Below, piece by piece: positions 23,745-33,705 of a stretch of DNA of 64,000 bases. Location: contig JAILIC010000075.1 in the NCBI GenBank assembly GCA_024695475.1, positions 54,985 through 118,984 on the forward strand. The letters are read 5' to 3'. Under the pieces are notes generated by a model. That model had not been told where the DNA came from. It saw only the letters and a program-made list of their open reading frames with translations, and did no database searches. Made by a program: the position numbers and the translations under genes. Positions within the stretch are counted from its first letter, which is position 1. The number at the start of each line of letters is the position of its first letter. Source of the DNA: Treponema sp. GTDB lineage: Bacteria; Spirochaetota; Spirochaetia; Treponematales; Treponemataceae.

Positions 23745-26111
23745 TTAGGCCTCCTCACTTTCTGCAGCAATCAAGCCTGCCTTTACAAACTCATCATATA
23801 ACTTCTGTGGAGACAGCGGCATATCATTCACACCGACTCCCGTCGCCTGCAAAACAGCATTGCGAATAGCAGGAGCACAAGGAATTGCAGGAGGTTCTCC
23901 CAACGCTTTGTTGCCAAATGGTCCTGTAGGATCCTCATTTTCTACAAAAGCGGTTTCGAGTTCCGGCATATCAAGTGTAGTAGGCAGCTTATAATCGAGT
24001 AAGTTATCATTAAGCAGACGTCCTGTTTTTGGATCATACTGCATTTCTTCTGAGACGCCATATCCAATACCCATACTCATACCACCGTGTACTTGCGCAG
24101 CTGCAAGCTTAGGATTGATAAGCTTGCCACTGTCATGGACATTTATGATACGATCAATCTTTATCTTGCATAACGGGATATCAACCGTTACTTCTGCAAA
24201 ACAAGCACCAAAGGCAAATGAATTGTCTGTACAGTGAATTGTTTCTTCTGCCACAATATGATTTGTATTTCTCAAGCTGTAGGTACTTTCCATACCAACT
24301 TGAGCAAGGGTTAAAACAACATTACCAGAAACTTTTTCGATGATATTTCCATCAACCAAATCAAGCTTATCCGCAAACAGATCAACACGAGTTGCCTTAT
24401 TACCAGCATGGCCATGCTGTAACATATCAGAGGCATACTCAAGAATTTTCTGACGGAACACCTTTGCAGTCTTTTTTAATGCCATACCGCTGACATAGGT
24501 TTGGCGAGATGCGTATGCACCAGTATCAAAAGGAGATACATCGGTATCCTGCTGAGAAATAATGTGTACTTTTTCAAGTGGAACTGATACAGCATCAGCT
24601 GCCATCTGTGAAAATACGGTATCTGCCCCCTGTCCAATTTCAGTAGCACCCATTGCAAGTAATACACCACCATCCTCGGTCAATGTCATCTTACACGCTG
24701 CTGTTTCCAATGAAATAGGATATACACCCGTCTTATAGGCAAAAATGGCCATACCAACACCATGACGGATATCTCCTGTCTGTGGCTTGTTATACTCTTT
24801 CCATTTTTTATCCCAGTCAAAAAGGATACGTCCTTTTTCCATACAATCGTATAACCCATCGGAATATGCTCTGATGCCAGTACCTGGATCAACATAGCCT
24901 TTACGCATGCAGTTCTTTTTACGGAACTCTAATGGATCAAGATTTAGTTTATGGCAAATATCATCAGCATGAGACTCAAGTGCACTTACAGCTTGCGGAA
25001 TACCATATCCACGCATTGCACCACCAGGAGCACAGTTGGTATATACAGTCTTTATGACTGCAGTATCACATTTTTCGCTCTGATACAGCTGTTTAAACTC
25101 ATTACCACCATTAGCAGCAATAGCATGACCATGGGATGCATATGCTCCCTGATTAGCTACCAGCTCGAGTTTACGCAACACAAGGCGACCATCTTTGCGC
25201 ACCCATGTCTTAAAATGATAACTTTCAGGATGACGACAGCGAGTACTAAAGAATACTTCTTCACGTGTCAACTCAAGCTTTACACAGCGTCCGCCAACAC
25301 ACTCACACAAAAATGCATTTAAAGGCTCATACAAAACATCCTGTTTATTACCAAAACCACCACCAATATATGGCTTTACAATCTTTACAAGACTCCAATC
25401 AATATCCATTGCTTGAGCAACAACACGACGGACAATAAAAGGTATTTGTGTTGATGAAACAACAACAAATCGATTGCCGTCTTTGTAGGCATAACTGACA
25501 GCTGGTTCTATATGAGAGTGCTGTACTCCTTGCAATGTATAGGTATCTTCAAAATAGACTATATCTTTATCTTGAGAGACCTCTTTTTCTGCCTGTTCAA
25601 CAGATTCTGGACCCACAGTATAAGAATGCTGTTTTAAGACATTACCGGGAGCAGCTTCGTGCAACTGTGTCGCACCATCAGCCATTGCCTGATCAGTGGT
25701 AACAAAAACTGGATACTCTTCGTACTCAACTTTTATTTTACGCAATGCCCGCTCAGCAGCAACATTATCTTCAGCAACAACAGCAGCAACATCGTCACCA
25801 TAATAGCGCACACGCTTATTTAACAGTTTACGATTAGCAATATCTTGATGGGCAGCTTCTGTCGACCATGGATGACCAGCAGTCGAAAAACAAATATCAG
25901 GAACATCAAAACAGGTAACAATTTTGACAACACCAGGTATCTGCTCAGCTTCTGAAATATCAATTTTTTTAACAACTCCATTTGCTATCGTACTATGCAG
26001 CACTTTAGCACACAGCATCTTGCCATGAAAAATATCACCGGTGTATTTTGCGCGACCAGTTACCTTATCATAGGCATCAACCCTTTTCTCCTCTTTTCCA
26101 ACTACACCCAT
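23745..26111 (-). CDS. xdhA: Xanthine dehydrogenase type, molybdopterin-binding subunit
   Basis: The 788-aa large subunit has the N-terminal aldehyde-oxidase/XDH a/b hammerhead (VDAYDKVTGRAKYTGDIF) and Moco-binding loops: GGGFGNKQDVLYEP, GGAMRGYGIPQAVSALES and GATEIGQGADTVF. The catalytic base appears in GEPPAIPCAPAIRNA near the C-terminus. ATG 26111 is preferred over TTG 26114; AAGGAG lies 7 nt upstream. The substrate cannot be told from sequence: hypoxanthine/xanthine is the default, and nicotinate- or urate-related purines are alternatives. Confidence 0.92.
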   Translation of the reverse strand: MGVVGKEEKRVDAYDKVTGRAKYTGDIFHGKMLCAKVLHSTIANGVVKKIDISEAEQIPGVVKIVTCFDVPDICFSTAGHPWSTEAAHQDIANRKLLNKRVRYYGDDVAAVVAEDNVAAERALRKIKVEYEEYPVFVTTDQAMADGATQLHEAAPGNVLKQHSYTVGPESVEQAEKEVSQDKDIVYFEDTYTLQGVQHSHIEPAVSYAYKDGNRFVVVSSTQIPFIVRRVVAQAMDIDWSLVKIVKPYIGGGFGNKQDVLYEPLNAFLCECVGGRCVKLELTREEVFFSTRCRHPESYHFKTWVRKDGRLVLRKLELVANQGAYASHGHAIAANGGNEFKQLYQSEKCDTAVIKTVYTNCAPGGAMRGYGIPQAVSALESHADDICHKLNLDPLEFRKKNCMRKGYVDPGTGIRAYSDGLYDCMEKGRILFDWDKKWKEYNKPQTGDIRHGVGMAIFAYKTGVYPISLETAACKMTLTEDGGVLLAMGATEIGQGADTVFSQMAADAVSVPLEKVHIISQQDTDVSPFDTGAYASRQTYVSGMALKKTAKVFRQKILEYASDMLQHGHAGNKATRVDLFADKLDLVDGNIIEKVSGNVVLTLAQVGMESTYSLRNTNHIVAEETIHCTDNSFAFGACFAEVTVDIPLCKIKIDRIINVHDSGKLINPKLAAAQVHGGMSMGIGYGVSEEMQYDPKTGRLLNDNLLDYKLPTTLDMPELETAFVENEDPTGPFGNKALGEPPAIPCAPAIRNAVLQATGVGVNDMPLSPQKLYDEFVKAGLIAAESEEA

Positions 26112-26171
26112 CAACGTTCTCCTTAAGTATAGAAGTTATCTAAAAGTAATACATGCCTTCCTCTAACAGTA

Positions 26172-27929
26172 TTACTTTACAAATTTCCAATTTCCAACAT
26201 CAAATAAGCCCTGATCTGTTAATCGAAGTTCCGGAATAACAGGCAGTGCCAAAAACGATAGTGTTACAAATGGTTCCACCTGTTCTGGAATGCCAAGACT
26301 GCGAGCTGCAGGCAACAGTGCATCATGGGCAGCTTTTACATCTTCTGCCACTCGGTTACTCATAAGGCCAGCTACCGGTAAAGGTAACTCTGCAAGGATC
26401 TTAGCATCAGCAACTATGACGATGCCGCCACCAATTGTACAAAGCCGTTTGACTGCAGCACTCATATCTGAAGGTGCAATACCGGCACAAATTACATTAT
26501 GCGAGTCATGCCCAATACTTGAAGCAATAGCACCCTTCTGCAATCCGTACCCTTTTAAGAGTGCTGTAGCATGGCAACCCGTTTTTTGATGACGCTCAAG
26601 CACAGTCAGGCGACAATAGGTACCAGCTTTAATAGCACTTTCTATATCAGGTTCGGTAACCTCAGCTTTTTTTGTATTTAATGAGCCAGGCTGTAATGCT
26701 ATAGCATACTTTGTTGCCTTTTGATCAAAGGAATCTGCAAATAACTCAGGTGTAATCTGATCTGCTTCAAGATGCATGGAATGTGCAGCTCGATATAATA
26801 ATTCCTCTGCTTCTGTTGCTCCACAATCATTTGGCAAATCTACAGCCAATGGTGTATCTACTTTTGCTGGGCGACCAGCTTTTATGATTTGCTGTATCTT
26901 TACTTCTTCTTTATCATCCAAGATAACAAAGTCAGCCTTATATCCAGCACATAATGCACCAGTATCAGGCAGATGATAACACTCTGCAGTGTGCAGGCTT
27001 GCCATCGCGTATGCAATATGAGAGGGAAGTCCCAGTTTAATTGCATTACGAATATTAGAATCAATATGTCCTTCAGAAATGATATCTGCAATATTTTTGT
27101 CATCTGTACAAAAGCAAAAGCGATTCATCGGCAGGTTACTGCGAGCAAGACCAGGTATAATGGTATTTAAATCTCTCGCACTTGACCCTTGGCGTACTAA
27201 AATATACATGCCATTTTTTACTTTTTCTTTTGCTTCCTCAAACGTGTGGCACTCATGATCAGTACGGATACCTACACTGCGATACCCCTGTAACGCATTG
27301 CCTAATACAAGTGGAGCATGTCCATCAATAACAGCATCGTCTCCAAGTACACTAAAAACAGCAGACAACTTATCAAGTGTGCCTCTATCCCCGCCAATAA
27401 CGCCAGGATAGTTCATCATCTCACCCAGCCCTAAAACACGTGGCATCTGTAACAAAGAGGTAATATCTGCAACAGAAATAACACCACCGGTATGCTCAAA
27501 GTCAGTAGCAGGGACACAGGAAGGTATCATAAAATAAATATCAGCAGGGACACCTTCTGACTGGCGTACCATAAATCGAACAGCATCAGGTCCTAACACA
27601 TTGGCAATTTCGTGGGAATCTGCAATAACGGTGGTTGTACCGTGCTTAACAATAGTACGGGCAAATTCTCCCGGCAAAACCATAGATGACTCTATATGAA
27701 CATGCGCATCAATAAAACCTGGTACGATCCATTTACCGGTCACATCTACTTGTTTTTGCGCTGTATATGCACCAGGCTCTGCAACGGCAGCAATATAATG
27801 GTCATATACATAGATATCTTTTTGTTCCCATTCCGATGTAAAAACATTCAAAATGGTTGCACCATGATACACAGTCTCGGCAGGCACTCTGCCAGAAGCA
27901 ACAGATACAAGCCTTTCAAGATTTTTCAT
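26172..27929 (-). CDS. ade: Adenine deaminase
   Basis: The 585-aa amidohydrolase has PGFIDAHVHIESSMVLPGEF, the diagnostic box of bacterial adenine deaminase, plus GTTTVIADSHEIANVLG and a C-terminal adenine-deaminase domain (SSIGHDSHNVICAG). It converts adenine to hypoxanthine and ammonia using a binuclear metal centre. ATG 27929 follows GGAGG by 5 nt and overlaps the guanine deaminase stop by 14 nt; an in-frame start at 27944 is less likely. With guaD it feeds both purine bases toward xanthine. Confidence 0.94.
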   Translation of the reverse strand: MKNLERLVSVASGRVPAETVYHGATILNVFTSEWEQKDIYVYDHYIAAVAEPGAYTAQKQVDVTGKWIVPGFIDAHVHIESSMVLPGEFARTIVKHGTTTVIADSHEIANVLGPDAVRFMVRQSEGVPADIYFMIPSCVPATDFEHTGGVISVADITSLLQMPRVLGLGEMMNYPGVIGGDRGTLDKLSAVFSVLGDDAVIDGHAPLVLGNALQGYRSVGIRTDHECHTFEEAKEKVKNGMYILVRQGSSARDLNTIIPGLARSNLPMNRFCFCTDDKNIADIISEGHIDSNIRNAIKLGLPSHIAYAMASLHTAECYHLPDTGALCAGYKADFVILDDKEEVKIQQIIKAGRPAKVDTPLAVDLPNDCGATEAEELLYRAAHSMHLEADQITPELFADSFDQKATKYAIALQPGSLNTKKAEVTEPDIESAIKAGTYCRLTVLERHQKTGCHATALLKGYGLQKGAIASSIGHDSHNVICAGIAPSDMSAAVKRLCTIGGGIVIVADAKILAELPLPVAGLMSNRVAEDVKAAHDALLPAARSLGIPEQVEPFVTLSFLALPVIPELRLTDQGLFDVGNWKFVK

Positions 27930-29181
27930 ACACCCTCCTGCCATTTACAAATTTAGCACGTATACTCGAATACTCTGACACATACAAAACACGTTCCGCA
28001 CGACGCTCTAAAGATACATTCGGCAATGGACTAAATCCGGTATCATCGATTATGAGTGCATCCAATGCATAACCGTCTTCAAAACTGCCAACCTTACCAA
28101 AATAAACGCCACCGCCTTTTGTAGCCAAATAAAAAGCCTCACTTACTTTAAGCGGACGATCTTCCTTTGTAAAATAATACCGAAGTTTTGATGCCTGTAT
28201 CGCATCAGAGGCTGCTCGGAACATATTGAGCGATGAGCCACCAGCAACGTCGCTTCCAAGTCCAACATGCTGATGTGTTTCAAGATAATGAACGACAGGA
28301 GCTACACCACTACATAAATTTACGTTTGATTGCGGACAATGTGCTATAAAGGTACCAGATTGACGTAGCTGTTCTTGCTCGGTTTTATCTGGATGTACGC
28401 AATGAGCCATGACTGTTTTTTCGTTCAAGAGATTATATCTGTGATACACATCGGTATATGAAGAACACTCGGGATGTAATTCTTTTACCCATGCAATTTC
28501 TGATACATTCTCATCAAGATGCGATTGCACAGGTAAATTATAGTTTTTGGCAATACTGCCAAGTTCTTTTAATAAATCAGCTGTACAAGAAGGCACAAAA
28601 CGAGGGGTAATAATCGCTTTAACATTTTGGAAACAGTGCATTCCTTCAATATAGCGCAAGGTTTCCGTTATGGACTGCTCGGTTGTCTCACACAAATATT
28701 CTGGAGAATTGCGATCCATATTTACTTTACCCAGCAATATCTGAAGACCTGTCTTTTCCAATAAGTCAGCAAGCAGTAAGTCCGCATCGGTATGAATCGT
28801 GCCAAACAAGACGGCCCGAGTTGTAGGTCCTCTCAGCAATTCTGCGGTAAATGAACCATACATTTTGGCTGCATAAGCACTATCTGCATATTTTGATTCT
28901 TCCGGAAAGGTATACGTATTGAGCCATTCTAAGAGCTGCAAATCCATACCCATTCCTCTATATCCATATTGAGGAGCATGAGCATGTAAATCTACAAATC
29001 CTGGTATAACAAGCAATCCAGAATAGTCATATAATTGAGCCGTTTTCCAAGCATCAGGTAAGTGGTGACAAACTCCCTTACATTGCCCATTCTCACACAA
29101 TACATATGAGTCAGGCTCTTGTACAAATGAATCACAACTTTTTGTATATACCACGTCACCTTTTATGACGTATCTTTCCAT
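27916..29181 (-). CDS. guaD: Guanine deaminase
   Basis: The 421-aa amidohydrolase contains PGFVDLHAHAPQYGYRGMGM, the metal-binding box of guanine deaminase, then LLEWLNTYTFPEE, which is specific to this group. Further metal ligands are in SHLDENVSEIAWV, VMAHCVHPD and GLGSDVAGG. It turns guanine into xanthine and ammonia. It is 21 nt downstream of the fused hydroxylase and overlaps ade. Alternative identities in the SsnA/TrzA group are less likely because of the EWLNTYTFP segment. Confidence 0.93.
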   Translation of the reverse strand: MERYVIKGDVVYTKSCDSFVQEPDSYVLCENGQCKGVCHHLPDAWKTAQLYDYSGLLVIPGFVDLHAHAPQYGYRGMGMDLQLLEWLNTYTFPEESKYADSAYAAKMYGSFTAELLRGPTTRAVLFGTIHTDADLLLADLLEKTGLQILLGKVNMDRNSPEYLCETTEQSITETLRYIEGMHCFQNVKAIITPRFVPSCTADLLKELGSIAKNYNLPVQSHLDENVSEIAWVKELHPECSSYTDVYHRYNLLNEKTVMAHCVHPDKTEQEQLRQSGTFIAHCPQSNVNLCSGVAPVVHYLETHQHVGLGSDVAGGSSLNMFRAASDAIQASKLRYYFTKEDRPLKVSEAFYLATKGGGVYFGKVGSFEDGYALDALIIDDTGFSPLPNVSLERRAERVLYVSEYSSIRAKFVNGRRVYEKS

Positions 29182-29202
29182 GTTTTACTTCCTGTTATTA
29201 CA

Positions 29203-31887
29203 CTATCGCTTTTTGCTATAAGGGGTTTGCTCCAGAGGTAATGAAGTCCTAAATACCCCATCACGTTGATAATATGCAGCAGCAACAGCCGGTGCAGTTG
29301 GAATAGAAGCTATTTCACCAACACCTTTTGCACCATATGCTAATGCAGTTGTATCTGCAGCAGTTAAAGCTGATCCATTTTTACCTTTTCCACATAATAA
29401 AGGTTTAATTTCAGGTACCTGAGTTGAACGGAATAAGCCTAATGTTGCAAATCGAGCTTTAGGTACACCATGATCAAGTGGATATGACTCAGTAAGCGCA
29501 TACCCAAGACTCATCGTAACTCCTCCTTCTATCTGGCCTTCAATACTAACTGGATTTACAATGACACCAGAGTCATGTGCAGCAAGTACGCAAGACAGTT
29601 TTCCTTGTTCATCGAGATCAACAACATGTGTTGCATAACTGTATGCAATGTGACTTACAGGATTTGGTTTATCAGAGCCCATTTTATCAGTAACGCCCAA
29701 ATACTCTGCATAATACTCTTTTTTATCCAATGTACCTAGAATTTTCTGTATTGCTTCTCCATCGCTGTCTACTGTAAAGCCGTGTTTTTTCATATCCTCC
29801 AGCAATTGAAGCGCAGCTTTATGGGTAGCCTCACCAGTAAACAATGTCTGGCGAGAAGCAGTTGTATTTCCAGAATCAGGAGCAATAGACGTATCAGGCT
29901 CTTCATAGACAACAAAACGTCCTGATAGTCCTAATGTTTGGCAAACCATCTGAACTGTTACCGTACCCATACCTTGTCCGATACAAGCAGCACTCGTATG
30001 AATATGTACTGCCCCATCTCGTACAATTAGTCGACAACGGCCAGTATCAGGTACACCAACACCTAGACCTGCATTTTTCATAGCACAAGCTATACCTGCC
30101 AGAGGATGAGCATCACAATACGATTTTACCGCATCCAATGTCTCAACCAATGCGGTAGAGTCATCCGCTATCTGACCATTTGGCAATACCTGTCCAGGAC
30201 GGATAGCATTTATATATCTAAACCGCCATGGAGAGAGTCCACACTCTTTTGCCAAAAGATTAAGATTTTGTTCAATAGCAAAGCAACTCTGGGTAACACC
30301 AAAACCACGGAATGCACCTCCCGGAGGATTATTGGTATACCAAGCTTCACCGATAATATCGATATCCTGATAGTTATAAGGACCTGCAGCATGAGTACAG
30401 GCTCGTTGCAATACAGGACCTCCCAAAGATGCATAGGCACCTGTGTCTGATATAATTTTGGCTTTCATAGCCAGCAATTTACCATCTTTATCACAAGCCG
30501 TAGTCATATCAATTTCCATTGCATGACGTTTTGGATGGACGACTATACTTTCTTGTCTCGTAAGCGAAACTTTTACCGGTCGTTTAGTAAGCATAGCAAG
30601 AACTGCAGCATGATGCTGTACGCTCATATCTTCCTTACCTCCAAAACCACCACCGACAAACTTCGCTATAACTTTTACCTTATCATCAGGGAGTCCTGCA
30701 ATTTTGGTACACTCTTTTTTTGTTTGATAAATTCCCTGATCTCCTGAATAAATAGTGAGTGCATCAACGGTATCATCTGCTGTAAGTGTAGGAACAGCAA
30801 CAGCTGTTTCAGGTTCCAAAAAGGCATGCTCTGTAAAAGGCAGACTATAATGTTTTGTAACCACATGTGCTGCATGTGCTATTTTTTCATCAGCATTGCC
30901 TCGTACCAAATGTTCCCGAGATAAAAGATTGCCTTCAGGATGGATTAGTGGAGCATCCTTTTGCATTGCCTGCTCCGGACTACAAATAGGCTCAAGCTCC
31001 TCATACGTTACTTTAACCAGTTTTTTTGCAGCTTCCAGCGTTTCCCGGTCAACGGCAGCAATCAATGCTACTGAGTCTCCCACATAATGTGTCTCGCTAC
31101 CAGGAGCTATCAATACATCCCAATCCTGTCGCAGGTGTCCAGTTATCTTTGCACCAGGAAGATCATTCCAAGTATATACACCAACCACACCTTTCAATTG
31201 TAATGCTTCGGAAGCATCGACTGACAGTAATTTTGCACGTGGATAGGCAGAACGTACTGCTCCACCATACAACATGCCGTCTACATATACATCATCACTA
31301 TACTCACCTGCACCAAGTGTCTTTGCAGCTGCATCAACACGCGGAATACTCTCACCAATTGCACAATTATCAGACTGTATTGCTGAGGTAAATCCAGGTA
31401 CAGAAAATGACACTTGAGGTACCTGTTTTTTAGAGGAAAGAGCATCATACGCAAGATGTATAGCTTTTTCTATTTTCTTGTATCCGGTACAGCGACAAAT
31501 ATTATTTCTGATTGCATTTGTTATTTGCTCTTTAGTTGGAGCTTCCCCAGTACAGGAATCAATAAGAGCCTTTGCAGAAATAACCATACCAGGTGTACAA
31601 AATCCACACTGTACTGCACCAGCCGTAGAAAAAGCCCAGGCATAGACAGATTTTTCATAATCGGTAAACCCTTCAACGGTCAAAACATTTTTTCCTTCCA
31701 GTAACGAAAGCTTTTGACAACATGATTTTACGGGTTTACCATCGACCAAGACCATGCAAGCGCCACAGGAGCCTTCGGCACAACCATTTTTTACAGATGT
31801 CAAATGCAACGTATCGCGTAAAAAAAACAAAAGCTTACCATCTTTTTCAACCGAGATTTGCTTTCCATTCACTGTAAAACTAATCAT
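29203..31887 (-). CDS. xdhD: Selenium-dependent xanthine dehydrogenase, fused 2Fe-2S and molybdopterin protein
   Basis: This 894-aa protein joins the 2Fe-2S module (residues about 1-150: GCAEGSCGACMVLVDGKPVK, VQCGFCTPGM, NNICRCTGYKKI) to the Moco module (GGGFGGKEDMSVQH, GGAFRGFGVTQ, IGQGMGTVTVQMV, and GAKGVGEIASIPTAPAV with the catalytic Glu). There is no FAD domain, so electrons must leave through another protein such as YgfK. Fusion plus yqeB/yqeC nearby is the pattern of selenium-dependent purine hydroxylases. Selenium would be in the cofactor, not as selenocysteine; no in-frame TGA is needed. ATG 31887 has AAGGAG 8 nt upstream. Confidence 0.9.
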   Translation of the reverse strand: MISFTVNGKQISVEKDGKLLFFLRDTLHLTSVKNGCAEGSCGACMVLVDGKPVKSCCQKLSLLEGKNVLTVEGFTDYEKSVYAWAFSTAGAVQCGFCTPGMVISAKALIDSCTGEAPTKEQITNAIRNNICRCTGYKKIEKAIHLAYDALSSKKQVPQVSFSVPGFTSAIQSDNCAIGESIPRVDAAAKTLGAGEYSDDVYVDGMLYGGAVRSAYPRAKLLSVDASEALQLKGVVGVYTWNDLPGAKITGHLRQDWDVLIAPGSETHYVGDSVALIAAVDRETLEAAKKLVKVTYEELEPICSPEQAMQKDAPLIHPEGNLLSREHLVRGNADEKIAHAAHVVTKHYSLPFTEHAFLEPETAVAVPTLTADDTVDALTIYSGDQGIYQTKKECTKIAGLPDDKVKVIAKFVGGGFGGKEDMSVQHHAAVLAMLTKRPVKVSLTRQESIVVHPKRHAMEIDMTTACDKDGKLLAMKAKIISDTGAYASLGGPVLQRACTHAAGPYNYQDIDIIGEAWYTNNPPGGAFRGFGVTQSCFAIEQNLNLLAKECGLSPWRFRYINAIRPGQVLPNGQIADDSTALVETLDAVKSYCDAHPLAGIACAMKNAGLGVGVPDTGRCRLIVRDGAVHIHTSAACIGQGMGTVTVQMVCQTLGLSGRFVVYEEPDTSIAPDSGNTTASRQTLFTGEATHKAALQLLEDMKKHGFTVDSDGEAIQKILGTLDKKEYYAEYLGVTDKMGSDKPNPVSHIAYSYATHVVDLDEQGKLSCVLAAHDSGVIVNPVSIEGQIEGGVTMSLGYALTESYPLDHGVPKARFATLGLFRSTQVPEIKPLLCGKGKNGSALTAADTTALAYGAKGVGEIASIPTAPAVAAAYYQRDGVFRTSLPLEQTPYSKKR

Positions 31888-31907
31888 TGTACCGTCTCCT
31901 TTTTTAC

Positions 31908-32558
31908 TCACTCACTTTTTTCTGCATCAATATAGCTGTACATTGTGTACTTACTTATACCAAACTCCTTACTGATCTTATCTCCACTCTTAGTAACCAA
32001 GAATGCTCCAGACTCCTCAAGAAACTGAATTGCCTTTATTTTTTCATCTTTTGTCATCAAAGCTGGTGGTTTTCCAATCAGCTTTATTGACTGTTGAATA
32101 AGTGTATCGAGCAGCTCCTTAACACTCAGAGGAATCTGAACAGGATCAGATCCGGCAGTTTCAGCAGCATCAACGGCAATAAAAGAATTAAGCGTTCCCT
32201 GCATAGCCAATAAATTAGTAATATCATAATTTATAGCCAATATAGCAGTTATTTCTTTTTCTTCATTTCGAATATATACCGTGCTGCTTTTTAATATATG
32301 CCCATCATGGGTTTTTGTAAGATATGCCAGTTTATCTGTCAGTTTTGCAGGATCTTTAGATAAGGCCTTCAAAACTATAGAACTAGGACCAGCACCCTCT
32401 TTTCTTTGACTAATATGGCCATTTTGGATAAAAACTATGTGACTGCTATTTTTTTCGCGTTCAAGTTCATGTATTGCAACCTCACAATTTGAACCGAACT
32501 GTTTAGCTAGACACACTGCAACTTGCTCAAGTACTTCTAATACTACAGGTGATGTCAT
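31908..32558 (-). CDS. YheO-like PAS/helix-turn-helix transcriptional regulator
   Basis: The 216-aa protein has the YheO PAS-like ligand domain first (residues about 5-115: VAVCLAKQFGSNCEVAIHEL, then VYIRNEEKEITAILAINYDIT). A C-terminal DNA-binding domain follows, with KAIQFLEESGAFLVTKSGDK and FGISKYTMYSYI as the recognition helix. The protein is cytoplasmic. It lies within the purine operon between arcC and the selenium-type hydroxylase, which suggests it senses a purine or a breakdown product and controls this operon; the ligand is unknown. GGGGGAACAC before the ATG gives a ribosome site. Confidence 0.88.
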   Translation of the reverse strand: MTSPVVLEVLEQVAVCLAKQFGSNCEVAIHELEREKNSSHIVFIQNGHISQRKEGAGPSSIVLKALSKDPAKLTDKLAYLTKTHDGHILKSSTVYIRNEEKEITAILAINYDITNLLAMQGTLNSFIAVDAAETAGSDPVQIPLSVKELLDTLIQQSIKLIGKPPALMTKDEKIKAIQFLEESGAFLVTKSGDKISKEFGISKYTMYSYIDAEKSE

Positions 32559-32621
32559 GTGTTCCCCCTAAAAAAATGATAGCAGAAGATTTTTAATCCC
32601 ACAAGTTTTTTTTTTAGGCTT

Positions 32622-33560
32622 TTATCCCAAAATAACTGTTCCTGTCTTTCCTTCTATACCCTCCTTTGCTTTTTCAAGCAAAGTAATAAGAGCCGTACGA
32701 CCTTTTTTTGACGAAGCAAACTTCATGCCTGCCTTTACTTTTGGCAACATGCTGCCAGGTGCAAAATGGCCTTCGTCACAGTAACGCTGTGCCTCAGCTA
32801 CAGTCATACTATCAAGCCACTTTTGATTTGGCTTGTTAAAATTGACTGCTACTTTTTCGACGGCAGTTAAAATAATAAGACAATCAGCATCGAGTTTTTC
32901 AGCAATAAGCTCACTACCTAAATCTTTATCAATAACGGCACTAGCACCATGCAAATGGTTATGTTCTTCAGGAAAAACGGGTATACCACCACCGCCACCA
33001 CAAATAACAACCTTGCCTGCATCGACCAGTGCACGAATAATTCCTATCTCTACAATACCTTTTGGTTCAGGACTAGCCACAACACGACGCCATCCCCGAC
33101 CAGCATCTTCAACCATGGTATATCCTTTTGCAGCAACCAGCGCATCGGCCTCTTCCTTTGTCATAAAACGACCAATAGGTTTTGAAGGCTTTTTAAACGC
33201 AGGATCATTGGGATCTACAATAGTTTGCGTTATAATAGAAGCAACATCTTTTGGATAATTACGATTAATCAATTCCTCTCGTAATGCATTCTGCAAATCA
33301 TAGCCAATATAACTCTGACTCATAGCAACACAGACAGACAATGGTATAATCGGATACTTGCTATCAGATTTTACTAACTCAGTCATTGCATTTTGAATCA
33401 TACCAACCTGTGGTCCATTACCGTGGCTAATAATAACCTCATTACCAGCGATAATTAAATCGGCAATAGCACGTGCCGTATTTTTAGAAGCGGCCATCTG
33501 CTCTACAAGGTTATTACCAAGTGCATTACCGCCCAATGCTATAACAATTCTTTTACCCAT
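32622..33560 (-). CDS. arcC: Carbamate kinase
   Basis: The 312-aa kinase starts MGKRIVIALGGNALGNN and has VVICGGGGGIPVF, AVIDKDLGSELIAEKLDADC and MLPKVKAG, all standard for ArcC. It transfers phosphate from carbamoyl phosphate to ADP, giving ATP, ammonia and CO2. ATG 33560 follows GGGAGG; upstream in-frame codons reach 33641 but run through a strong hairpin. In this cluster it would harvest ATP from the carbamoyl phosphate made by YgeW, with no arcA/arcB in sight. Confidence 0.95.
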   Translation of the reverse strand: MGKRIVIALGGNALGNNLVEQMAASKNTARAIADLIIAGNEVIISHGNGPQVGMIQNAMTELVKSDSKYPIIPLSVCVAMSQSYIGYDLQNALREELINRNYPKDVASIITQTIVDPNDPAFKKPSKPIGRFMTKEEADALVAAKGYTMVEDAGRGWRRVVASPEPKGIVEIGIIRALVDAGKVVICGGGGGIPVFPEEHNHLHGASAVIDKDLGSELIAEKLDADCLIILTAVEKVAVNFNKPNQKWLDSMTVAEAQRYCDEGHFAPGSMLPKVKAGMKFASSKKGRTALITLLEKAKEGIEGKTGTVILG

Positions 33561-33579
33561 ATAGTGCCTCCCTGGAAAC

Positions 33580-33601
33580 GGGGGTACTTTTATGTACCCC
33601 C
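33580..33601 (-). other. Strong hairpin between ygeW and arcC
   Basis: GGGGGTAC and GTACCCCC form a perfect 8-bp stem around a 6-nt loop, about 20 nt before the arcC start. No T run follows it on the minus strand, so it looks like an mRNA-processing or stability element rather than a terminator. The 145-nt ygeW-arcC gap is also the largest inside the cluster's 5' half. Confidence 0.6.
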
Positions 33602-33705
33602 GAATACAAGAATACGTCTCGCCAAGGCACGCTTTGCTCAAGACCTTGACTCAGTCGTTTTTTCCAACCAAAGACAAACTTTACCTGGAAATTATTACCT
33701 GTACA

